Shown here piece by piece: positions 1 to 6,066 of a DNA stretch of 8,278 bases; position 1 is the stretch's first letter, and the number at the start of each line of letters is the position of its first letter. The notes beneath the pieces were generated by a model, which was given only the letters and a program-made list of their open reading frames with translations, did not search any database and was not told the DNA's origin. The DNA is from Caryophanales bacterium UBA6331. Lineage in GTDB: Bacteria > Bacillota_I > Bacilli_A > RF39 > UBA660. The translations under genes and the position numbers were made by a program. The DNA is taken from the NCBI GenBank assembly GCA_002438065.1, contig DJSP01000108.1, forward strand, positions 1-8,278, read 5' to 3'.

Positions 1-31
1 TTTTTATGCGATTGCCATAAAATTATAATAG

Positions 32-60
32 TTAACTTTATCTTTGTCATTTATTATGAT
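32..60 (+). promoter_or_regulatory. Probable sigma-A-type promoter of the first gene
   Basis: TTAACT at 32-37 (4 of 6 to the -35 consensus) is followed after 17 bases by TATGAT at 55-60 (5 of 6 to the -10 consensus). Transcription would begin near 67 and leave a leader of about 30 nt with the Shine-Dalgarno AGAGGAG at 79-85. TTGTCA at 44-49 is an alternative -35, but its matching -10 would be poorer. Positions 1-31 hold no gene that I can see; the T run at 1-5 may be the tail of an upstream terminator. Confidence 0.55.
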
Positions 61-95
61 AAAATTATTAATAGTAGAAGAGGAGTAGAAATTGT

Positions 96-521
96 ATGAA
101 CGTTTATAAAATGAATGAAGAAGAAGTCGAAAAATTAGCATCAGATTTTAATAATACTGTAATTGGTAAAAGAATTTGGTTATTTTCAATGTCACCTCAA
201 GTGGTTGGTTTTTTAGCTCTTATGCTTTATTTAATTTTAATGTTATATGGAATAAGTAATCCCGAAGCTAAAGACGTTATAATAAATTATATAATGGCGG
301 ATATAGTAGTACTAGGATTAGCTCTTATTTTATATGGACTTGCAAAAATGTTTTATTGGAAAGAAGTAATTAATTACGGAAATGAACTTTCTAAAATTGA
401 AGCTATGAAAAAAGAATTAGAAGTAAAAGTTAAAAAGACAAAAGATAAAGTTACAAAAGATATTAAAAAGAAAACAACTAATGTTAAAAAAGCAGTTAAA
501 GCCGTTAAAGATAAGAAGTAG
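96..521 (+). CDS. Two-helix membrane protein with Lys-rich 11-residue-repeat tail, function unknown
   Basis: I do not recognise this 141-residue protein. It has a short acidic N-terminal stretch, two hydrophobic segments likely to span the membrane (about residues 30-52 and 62-84) and a C-terminal tail from about 98 with 18 lysines in 44 residues and no arginine. With two helices, both ends should lie on the same side; by the positive-inside rule that is the cytoplasm. In the tail, hydrophobic residues fall at I101, L108, V112, V119, I123, V130 and V134, an exact 7-4 alternation, so it is probably a long amphipathic helix of 11-residue repeats. Such a helix could bind membrane, nucleic acid or another helix. 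The ATG start is supported by AGAGGAG at 79-85, ten bases upstream. It has its own promoter and terminator, so it is not in the downstream operon. The gene is secure; its function is open. Confidence 0.85.
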   Translation: MNVYKMNEEEVEKLASDFNNTVIGKRIWLFSMSPQVVGFLALMLYLILMLYGISNPEAKDVIINYIMADIVVLGLALILYGLAKMFYWKEVINYGNELSKIEAMKKELEVKVKKTKDKVTKDIKKKTTNVKKAVKAVKDKK

Positions 522-538
522 AATAATACTTCTTTTTT
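513..538 (+). terminator. Rho-independent terminator containing the stop codon
   Basis: AAGAAGTA (513-520) pairs perfectly with TACTTCTT (527-534) around a six-base GAATAA loop, and a T run covers 533-538. The TAG stop of the preceding gene (519-521) lies across the stem-loop junction. The whole 26-base element recurs at 4880-4905 with one mismatch. Confidence 0.85.
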
Positions 539-571
539 AACACATATAATACATTTTTATTGCATAAATAT

Positions 572-579
572 TACATGTA
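572..579. repeat. Eight-base palindrome TACATGTA upstream of the secreted-protein gene
   Basis: TACATGTA is a perfect palindrome at the place expected for the -35 region of the promoter at 594-602. It could be an operator, but an eight-base palindrome in AT-rich DNA can arise by chance. Confidence 0.25.
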
Positions 580-591
580 TCCAAAGAAATA

Positions 592-609
592 ATTGATACA
601 ATATAATTG
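592..609 (+). promoter_or_regulatory. Extended -10 promoter overlapping alternating ATTG/CAAT half-sites
   Basis: TGATACAAT at 594-602 fits an extended -10 element (TGn plus TACAAT, 5 of 6). A second -10-like TATAAT lies at 602-607. No good -35 lies 16-18 bases upstream, which extended -10 promoters tolerate. The start would be near 609 and the leader only about 15 nt, just covering the Shine-Dalgarno at 611-617. The same bases read ATTG-ATA-CAAT-ATA-ATTG (592-609), three half-sites in alternating orientation every seven bases, so a repressor could bind over the -10. This is the only promoter candidate for the three-gene operon. Confidence 0.4.
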
Positions 610-623
610 GAAAGGAGCAAAAA

Positions 624-1115
624 ATGAAAAAAATATTATATTTTTTAATATTTATATCTATATTTTCATTTGTAACACCAGTTCATGCATATGGTTTTAA
701 TGCCGAATTAACTCCAAAGTCACAAGCAAGTAATGGCCAATTACTAGAGGGTTATATCTATTATAGATATATGAGGGTTGTTACTCAAGCAAATTCAACG
801 AATGCAAATTATTCAATTTCTTTTGTAGGTAGTCAAAATGTTTCTGGAATCAATTTCAATGACCCTATAGGAACTCTTAATGTGAAATGTACAGGAACTA
901 AACAGTATATTACATATATTTTGCCTCGTGTAGGAATGGCTTGCCCATCAGATGCAACATATTGTTTTGGAGCAGGTAAAAATGATAATTCAACAACTTT
1001 AATTCAAGGAAATGAATGCAATAATGGGTGGTGTAATCTTTATGGTGTAAGAATAAAAAATAATAAATTATTTGAAAGTTACAATGTAAACGTGACATAT
1101 GAATTTTTTAGATAA
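624..1115 (+). CDS. Secreted cysteine-containing protein, first gene of the ABC transporter operon
   Basis: This 163-residue protein has a textbook Sec signal peptide: KK at 2-3, a hydrophobic core from about 4 to 18, and a signal peptidase I site V20-H21-A22 before Y23. The mature part is about 141 residues with no further membrane helix, so it should be released or loosely surface-bound. There is no lipobox and no LPXTG-type anchor. It has five cysteines, C89, C107, C114, C132 and C137; the last four cluster within 31 residues and could form two disulfides, leaving C89 over. Alternating hydrophobic and polar residues (for example 62-69 and 154-162) suggest a beta-rich fold. I recognise no family. 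The start is supported by AAAGGAG at 611-617. The transporter gene follows after 18 bases with no terminator between, so the two are co-transcribed. It could be a bacteriocin-like protein, a sensed ligand or a protein handled by the transporter; none of these is shown. Confidence 0.85.
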   Translation: MKKILYFLIFISIFSFVTPVHAYGFNAELTPKSQASNGQLLEGYIYYRYMRVVTQANSTNANYSISFVGSQNVSGINFNDPIGTLNVKCTGTKQYITYILPRVGMACPSDATYCFGAGKNDNSTTLIQGNECNNGWCNLYGVRIKNNKLFESYNVNVTYEFFR

Positions 1116-1133
1116 AACATAGGGAGTTAAGCG

Positions 1134-3071
1134 ATGTTAGATATAAAGATATTAAATAAAATATTTAATAAAAATAATTCAAATCAATTAATATTTGAAA
1201 ATACAAATATTGAATTGCCAAATAATGGTTTAATATTACTCAAAGGCGAGAGTGGTATTGGAAAAACAACATTTTTAAATATTGTTTCAAAATTAGATAA
1301 TAATTTTGACGGAAATATAAAATACAATAGTCAAGAAATAACCAACGATTTTGTTAAAGAAAATATATCTTATTTAATGCAAGATGATAATTTAATGGAA
1401 AACATTACAGTATTTGATAATCTTAATTTGTACAATGAATTAACAGAAAAACAAATTGATAATTTACTCAAATTTTTAAATATATCAGATTTAAAAAATA
1501 AAAAGGTTAAATATTTAAGCAGTGGTGAAAAAAGAAGAGTAGCAATAGCTAGAACATTATTAAAACATCCAAAAATAATTTTGTTAGATGAAATAACTAG
1601 CAATTTAGATAATGATAATTCCAAGAATATAATGGAACTACTTAAAATAATATCTAAAAATGTTTTAATTATTTATTCTTCTCATGATGAATTAACTAAT
1701 GATTATGCAGATATTATTTTAGAAATAAAGAATCACAAAATAGAAAAACAAATAATAAATGATTTAAAAAATATAGATATTAAATTAAATAATAATTATA
1801 CAGTTAATTCAAATTACAAAATCAAAATATTAAAAAATACTCTTTTTAATATTAAATCTAATTTAATAAATATTTTGATTATGTCATTATTATTTCTAAT
1901 ATCCTTAACTTTCCTAGTATTATCTAATATAGACACGTCAAAAATATTAACAAATATTTTAAAATTAAATAATAATAATTATATATTTTCAGAGAATCAA
2001 AACGATAAATTAATTAGATATAAAGATAACAATTCCCAATTTTTTAAATTGATTAATATGTCAATAGATAATGTTGAGTTTATTTATTATGAACCGCCAT
2101 ACCATAATGATTTTACAACATACGAAAATATATACTTAAAGGATTATATTGGATCATTACCTCTTAAGAATAATGAAATAATGATCTATCAAATTCTTGC
2201 TGAAAATTTAATTTATTATTATTTTACTGGAGATAAAAAAGTAAATAGTATTGAAGAATTAATAGGCAAAGAAATAATAGTAGAAGACAATACATTTATT
2301 ATTTCTGGAATAATTAAACAAGATTTATCTATTTTCGAAGAATTAAAACATACCAAAATAGACGATAATGATATAGACATAAATTTGGTTAATTTATTTA
2401 ATGGTAAAATTTCAAATTATTATAAAGAAGTAATTATTACTAATCAAAATACAATTAATAATTTAAATGCTAAATACGAAATATTTAATGATTTTAATAA
2501 AACCAAAAAGATTTACGTGAGTGATTATAATAAAATTTATCAAATAATAAAAATGAATACCAAAAATTATAATTTAAATAAATTATTATTAAGCCGAAAT
2601 AACTATAGTATTTATGACACAGAATATAGTGAATCTTTAACAAATTTATTTTATACATTAACATTAATTAGCAAAATATCACCTATATTATCTGTATCAT
2701 TTATATTAATAATGATGATATATGCATACACATTCGTAAGAAATTATCTTGATAAAAATAATAAAAATATTTGTATTTTAAAATTATTAGGTTTTGAAAC
2801 AAAAGAAATTATCAACAATTATACTTTAGGTATTATTATTCAAACATTAATATCAACCATTATATCTTTATTAATCTTTATAGGATTAAATCTAATTATA
2901 AGTTCTTATTTAACTAAAATATATTATTTTACGATCAAAATATTAAATATATCTAATTTAAGTATTACAATATATTTAAGCGTAATAATTATATTAATCA
3001 TATTTATGTATATTTATATAAAAAAATATTTAAGAAATATTAATATTTCTAATATTTTAAGGAATAATTAA
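1134..3071 (+). CDS. MacB-like ABC transporter, ATPase fused to FtsX-type permease (subunit 1)
   Basis: This 645-residue protein joins an N-terminal ABC ATPase to a MacB/FtsX-type permease. Visible ATPase motifs are Walker A GESGIGKTT (38-46), Q-loop Q83, signature LSSGE (128-132, instead of LSGGQ), Walker B IILLDE (148-153), D-loop SNLD (156-159) and H184. The permease has one helix at about 242-264, a large extracellular domain at about 265-505 with a MacB-type core (LPLKNNEIM, 342-350), and three helices near 506-533, 565-590 and 610-630. The FtsX motif ILKLLGF (548-554) lies between helices two and three. MacB-type proteins work as dimers by mechanotransmission, moving or releasing substrates outside the membrane rather than through a central pore. 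The start is backed by AGGGAG (1121-1126) at seven bases. The next gene encodes a paralogue eight bases downstream, so a heterodimer is likely. The exact substrate cannot be told. Confidence 0.93.
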   Translation: MLDIKILNKIFNKNNSNQLIFENTNIELPNNGLILLKGESGIGKTTFLNIVSKLDNNFDGNIKYNSQEITNDFVKENISYLMQDDNLMENITVFDNLNLYNELTEKQIDNLLKFLNISDLKNKKVKYLSSGEKRRVAIARTLLKHPKIILLDEITSNLDNDNSKNIMELLKIISKNVLIIYSSHDELTNDYADIILEIKNHKIEKQIINDLKNIDIKLNNNYTVNSNYKIKILKNTLFNIKSNLINILIMSLLFLISLTFLVLSNIDTSKILTNILKLNNNNYIFSENQNDKLIRYKDNNSQFFKLINMSIDNVEFIYYEPPYHNDFTTYENIYLKDYIGSLPLKNNEIMIYQILAENLIYYYFTGDKKVNSIEELIGKEIIVEDNTFIISGIIKQDLSIFEELKHTKIDDNDIDINLVNLFNGKISNYYKEVIITNQNTINNLNAKYEIFNDFNKTKKIYVSDYNKIYQIIKMNTKNYNLNKLLLSRNNYSIYDTEYSESLTNLFYTLTLISKISPILSVSFILIMMIYAYTFVRNYLDKNNKNICILKLLGFETKEIINNYTLGIIIQTLISTIISLLIFIGLNLIISSYLTKIYYFTIKILNISNLSITIYLSVIIILIIFMYIYIKKYLRNINISNILRNN

Positions 3072-3079
3072 GGATATTT

Positions 3080-4888
3080 ATGATAGAATTTAAAAATGTA
3101 ATTTTTAATTATAATGATGGAACTTCTATATTAAAAAATGTTTCATTTAAATTACCTAGTAAAGGTATTGTTTATTTAAAAGGTGCATCAGGTAGTGGTA
3201 AAACAACAATACTAAATTTAATTGCAAATCAGCAAAAACCAGATAGTGGTGAGATTTGCTATAATGGTATAAATATAAACCAAATTAAAAATTATCAATC
3301 ACTTATAAACTATATTCCAACTGAAAATTCATTAATATCATTTTTAAATGTTAAAGATAATATTTTGTTTTCATCTGACAAAAAAATTAACGAAGAGGTC
3401 TTACAAAAATTAAAACTTGGTAAATTATTATCCAAAAAAATTACTGAATTATCAGGTGGAGAAGCTAAAAGAGTAGAAATTATAAAATCCATTTTTAATA
3501 ATCAAAATATTATCTTATTGGACGAACCATTTAATTCGTTAGACAATGAAAATAATTATAAAATAATCGATATAATTAAAGAGATATGTAAGTCTAAACT
3601 AGTAATTATTACTAGTCATAAAGAATCTTTAGTTGAAACAATAGCCGATGTTATTTTGTTAGTAAACAATCAAAGTATTGATATAAATATTAAAAATAAT
3701 AACATCTATGATGAACAATTAAACAATATTGTTATAAAAAAATCAAAAAAGAAAGATAATTTTTTTATAAGTAAACTATTAGTAAATAGTTCAAAAAAAG
3801 TAATATCATATATTGTGATAATGTTTATATGTTTTTTAGTTCTTTTAACATCATTTAATATAAATGAAACAAAAGAGTCTTTAAATGCAAAATTATTAAT
3901 TCAAAACAAGTTATACACAACATATATTTACGATGATATTAAAAGTGATAAATTAGTAAATGTATATTCTAATGATATTTTTAACTTAAATATATCTGAA
4001 CCACCAGATACGCCTATATACTACCAAAAAGTAAATAATAATTTGTACATTGCAAGTATAAGTAACTTTAATCATCAAAACGATTTATTTGGTAGATTGC
4101 CTCAAAACGATAACGAAATAGTAATATCAAAATATTTTGCTGAATGTTTAAAATATTATGAAATAATTAAAGATGAAAATGTTATTAATAAAAATGTAAT
4201 TTTAAATAATAAAATATTTAAAATTGTTGGAATTTATAATCAAAATTTAGATAAATTTCAAAATTTAAAAAAAGTTATGTCCGGTTATCAAAACAGTGAA
4301 ACAAGTAATTTAGAAAGTATGTTTTATGATGGAATAATAACTAAAAATATTATCTATGTTATGGATAATTATTTAAAATCATTAGAGAATAATAATTATG
4401 AATTTTCTATTTATTTTAGCAAAGATTATTATAAATTAAGAGATGTTATAAAAAAATATCACACAGAAGATATGTATTCTAATCAGGTAGATAATTATTT
4501 AAGTACATTTAAAATAATTAAAAATGTAACATATCCTATAATTATAGTGGTAGTCATAGTAACTTTATTAATTAATATTTATGTAATTAAAAATTTTTTT
4601 GAAGAATATTCTAAAGATTTTAATAAATTAAAATATTATAATTATAATAAAAAAGATTGTAATAAAATCTTATTTAAAATTATAACAATTATTATTATGG
4701 TTTCTTACTTTTTATCAGTAATTATCAGTAATTTATTAATTGTTTTTTTGAATAACTATATAGTGACAAGCAATAATTTACCAATAAACATATTTTATTA
4801 TAATTATTTAAGCACTCTATTAATTTTAATTTTATATATAATTATCGATAGACTATATATCCTAATAAATTACCAGTTTAAGAAGTAG
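3080..4888 (+). CDS. MacB-like ABC transporter, ATPase fused to FtsX-type permease (subunit 2)
   Basis: This 602-residue protein is a paralogue of the preceding gene product with the same plan: ATPase (about 1-215), helix (about 240-259), extracellular domain (about 260-483) and three helices (about 485-505, 531-557, 576-596). Motifs are Walker A GASGSGKTT (35-43), signature LSGGE (124-128), Walker B IILLDE (144-149), NSLD (152-155) and H180. The Q-loop glutamine is replaced by T81 when aligned with Q83 of subunit 1. The extracellular domains correspond clearly: GRLPQNDNEIVIS (338-350) and GIYNQNLDKFQNLK (384-397) match GSLPLKNNEIM and GIIKQDLSIFEELK of subunit 1. The FtsX motif is worn, with N521 where subunit 1 has G553. 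The Shine-Dalgarno AAGGA (3070-3074) overlaps the previous stop, which suggests coupled translation. It probably forms a heterodimer with subunit 1. The stop codon lies inside the operon terminator. Confidence 0.93.
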   Translation: MIEFKNVIFNYNDGTSILKNVSFKLPSKGIVYLKGASGSGKTTILNLIANQQKPDSGEICYNGININQIKNYQSLINYIPTENSLISFLNVKDNILFSSDKKINEEVLQKLKLGKLLSKKITELSGGEAKRVEIIKSIFNNQNIILLDEPFNSLDNENNYKIIDIIKEICKSKLVIITSHKESLVETIADVILLVNNQSIDINIKNNNIYDEQLNNIVIKKSKKKDNFFISKLLVNSSKKVISYIVIMFICFLVLLTSFNINETKESLNAKLLIQNKLYTTYIYDDIKSDKLVNVYSNDIFNLNISEPPDTPIYYQKVNNNLYIASISNFNHQNDLFGRLPQNDNEIVISKYFAECLKYYEIIKDENVINKNVILNNKIFKIVGIYNQNLDKFQNLKKVMSGYQNSETSNLESMFYDGIITKNIIYVMDNYLKSLENNNYEFSIYFSKDYYKLRDVIKKYHTEDMYSNQVDNYLSTFKIIKNVTYPIIIVVVIVTLLINIYVIKNFFEEYSKDFNKLKYYNYNKKDCNKILFKIITIIIMVSYFLSVIISNLLIVFLNNYIVTSNNLPINIFYYNYLSTLLILILYIIIDRLYILINYQFKK

Positions 4889-4906
4889 AATAATGCTTCT
4901 TTTTTT
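4880..4906 (+). terminator. Rho-independent terminator ending the transporter operon
   Basis: AAGAAGTA (4880-4887) pairs with TGCTTCTT (4894-4901), with one T-G wobble, around a GAATAA loop; seven Ts follow at 4900-4906. The TAG stop (4886-4888) is inside the element. It matches the terminator at 513-538 at 25 of 26 positions, and the single change (A to G) keeps the stem paired. Confidence 0.85.
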
Positions 4907-4914
4907 GTTATACT
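4906..4914 (+). promoter_or_regulatory. psd: Possible extended -10 promoter for psd, abutting the terminator T run
   Basis: TGTTATACT fits TGn plus a 5-of-6 -10 element (TATACT, 4909-4914). The region that should hold the -35 is occupied by the terminator hairpin and has no consensus match. Initiation about seven bases downstream, near 4921, would give a leader of about 10 nt before the GTG start at 4931. Confidence 0.35.
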
Positions 4915-4930
4915 TAATTTGTGATGTATT

Positions 4931-5785
4931 GTGGAATATAAAGTTAAAGATCGTTTAAATAATCAAATTATAATTAAGGAAAATAAGCTTAATGTATTTT
5001 TATATACAACTAAATTAGGACGAATTATTCTTAAAATAATCGTATTACCTTTTATAAGTAAAATAGTTGGGGTTTATCAAAATTCTATTTTTTCTAAATT
5101 TATAATTCCTAGATTCATTAAAGCCAATCATATTAATATGAATGATTACGAAAAGAAAGATTATAAATCATTTAATGAATTTTTTACTAGAAAAATAAAA
5201 GAAGGTAAAAGAAAAATAGATGATGATAAATATAACTTAATAAGTCCATGTGATGCTAAATTAAAAGTATATAAACTTACTAAAGATTTAGTGTTTAATA
5301 TTAAGAATTCAAAATACACTTTAAATGATTTAATAGATTCTAATATAAAATTGGATATGGATAATGCTTATGTCTTTGTGTTTCGTTTATGTGTAGATGA
5401 TTATCATAGATATTCTTATATAGATTCAGGCTATCAAGAAGAAAATAACCACATTAAAGGTGTCTTACATACAGTTAGACCAATTGCTACCAATAATTTA
5501 AATGTCTTTACTCAAAATGAAAGAGAGTGGACAACACTTCATACTGAGATTTTTGGAGATGTAATCGAAATTGAAGTAGGAGCTCTAATGGTAGGAAAAA
5601 TTGTTAATGAACATAGTAATTATGAATTTAAAAAAGGTGAAGAAAAAGGCTATTTTAAGTTTGGAGCATCAACTATAATCTTAATAATTAATAATGTTGA
5701 TATTGATGATGATATCTTAGTTAATAGTGCAAATGATATTGAAACAATTGTTAAATTAGGTGAAAAAATTGGTAGAAAATGTTAA
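4931..5785 (+). CDS. psd: Phosphatidylserine decarboxylase proenzyme
   Basis: The enzyme converts phosphatidylserine to phosphatidylethanolamine and CO2 at the membrane, using a pyruvoyl group made by self-cleavage. The 284-residue length and N-terminal region resemble the clostridial-type enzymes. The expected catalytic residues are present: D108 in SPCDAKL (105-111), H159 in DYHRYSYID (157-165) and the self-cleavage serine S247 in FGAST (244-248), with the family segments GVLHTVRP (177-184) and NERE (196-199). Cleavage before S247 would yield a beta chain of about 246 residues and a small pyruvoyl alpha chain of 38. Here the usual LGST or GGST reads GAST. A hydrophobic stretch at 32-48 probably aids membrane contact. 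The GTG start is the only reasonable one in frame, because TGA lies at 4922-4924 and the first internal ATG is about 70 codons on. No Shine-Dalgarno is visible. No phosphatidylserine synthase gene lies in the window. Confidence 0.95.
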   Translation: MEYKVKDRLNNQIIIKENKLNVFLYTTKLGRIILKIIVLPFISKIVGVYQNSIFSKFIIPRFIKANHINMNDYEKKDYKSFNEFFTRKIKEGKRKIDDDKYNLISPCDAKLKVYKLTKDLVFNIKNSKYTLNDLIDSNIKLDMDNAYVFVFRLCVDDYHRYSYIDSGYQEENNHIKGVLHTVRPIATNNLNVFTQNEREWTTLHTEIFGDVIEIEVGALMVGKIVNEHSNYEFKKGEEKGYFKFGASTIILIINNVDIDDDILVNSANDIETIVKLGEKIGRKC

Positions 5786-5812
5786 AACAATTAAAAAGCA
5801 TAGAAAAATAGT

Positions 5813-5841
5813 TTGAATTAGTATAATTCGTGTGTTATAAT
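5813..5841 (+). promoter_or_regulatory. Strong promoter of rpmG-efp
   Basis: TTGAAT (5813-5818), a 17-base spacer and a perfect TATAAT (5836-5841) preceded by TG (5833-5834) form a near-ideal vegetative promoter with an extended -10. The start is expected near 5848, giving a leader of about 27 nt with the Shine-Dalgarno AAGGAGG at 5861-5867. Confidence 0.85.
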
Positions 5842-5874
5842 ACTTTCGTTAGGTGAAAAAAAGGAGGAATAAAA

Positions 5875-6042
5875 ATGGCAAAGAAAAATGAAAATCGTGA
5901 ACCAATTGCGTTAAAATGTACAGTTTGTGGTCATTATACTAGACCATCACAAAAGAATAAAGCAAACACTCCAGATAAATTAGAAATTAAAAAATTCTGT
6001 AATAATTGTCGTAAAGTACAAGTTTTTAAAGAAAGCAAATAA
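5875..6042 (+). CDS. rpmG: 50S ribosomal protein L33 (bL33)
   Basis: This 55-residue ORF begins MAKKNENREPIALKCTVCG and ends in VFKESK. It has two CXXC pairs, C15-C18 and C42-C45, the zinc-ribbon (C+) form of L33. The central residues Y21-T22-R23, the KN pair at 28-29 and the segment L36 to C45 fit the L33 family. L33 sits near the E site of the large subunit. Having zinc ligands places it with the paralogues that zinc-starved Bacillota replace by a cysteine-free copy; whether such a copy exists here cannot be seen. Translation start is backed by AAGGAGG (5861-5867) at seven bases. The gene is 24 bases upstream of efp with no terminator between, so they form one unit. Confidence 0.95.
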   Translation: MAKKNENREPIALKCTVCGHYTRPSQKNKANTPDKLEIKKFCNNCRKVQVFKESK

Positions 6043-6066
6043 TTAAAAAGATAAGGAAATAAAGTT

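Noticed and set aside
910..1098. Minus-strand reading frame opposite the secreted-protein gene
   Set aside because: It lies wholly within a gene with a clear signal peptide, ribosome site and operon position, and its translation shows no recognisable domain.
624..1115. Lactococcin 972 family bacteriocin
   Set aside because: The layout (secreted protein plus ABC transporter) recalls those loci, but the mature protein is about twice as long, has five cysteines and lacks the GG-x-W-type glycine-tryptophan motif I associate with the family. Kept only as an analogy.
1134..4888. Transporter pair as a BceAB-type antimicrobial peptide resistance module
   Set aside because: BceB-type permeases are separate from the ATPase, have about ten helices and usually adjoin a two-component system. 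Here each ATPase is fused to a four-helix permease and no regulator is present.
1134..4888. Recent horizontal transfer of the transporter genes on grounds of lower G+C
   Set aside because: The two genes look even more A/T-rich than the ribosomal genes, but highly expressed housekeeping genes often differ this way, and no mobile-element signature, flanking repeat or tRNA is present.
4921..4941. Out-of-frame GTG/ATG starts just before psd giving a tiny peptide
   Set aside because: The frame ends after a few codons, has no ribosome site and shows no conserved feature; it is more likely incidental.
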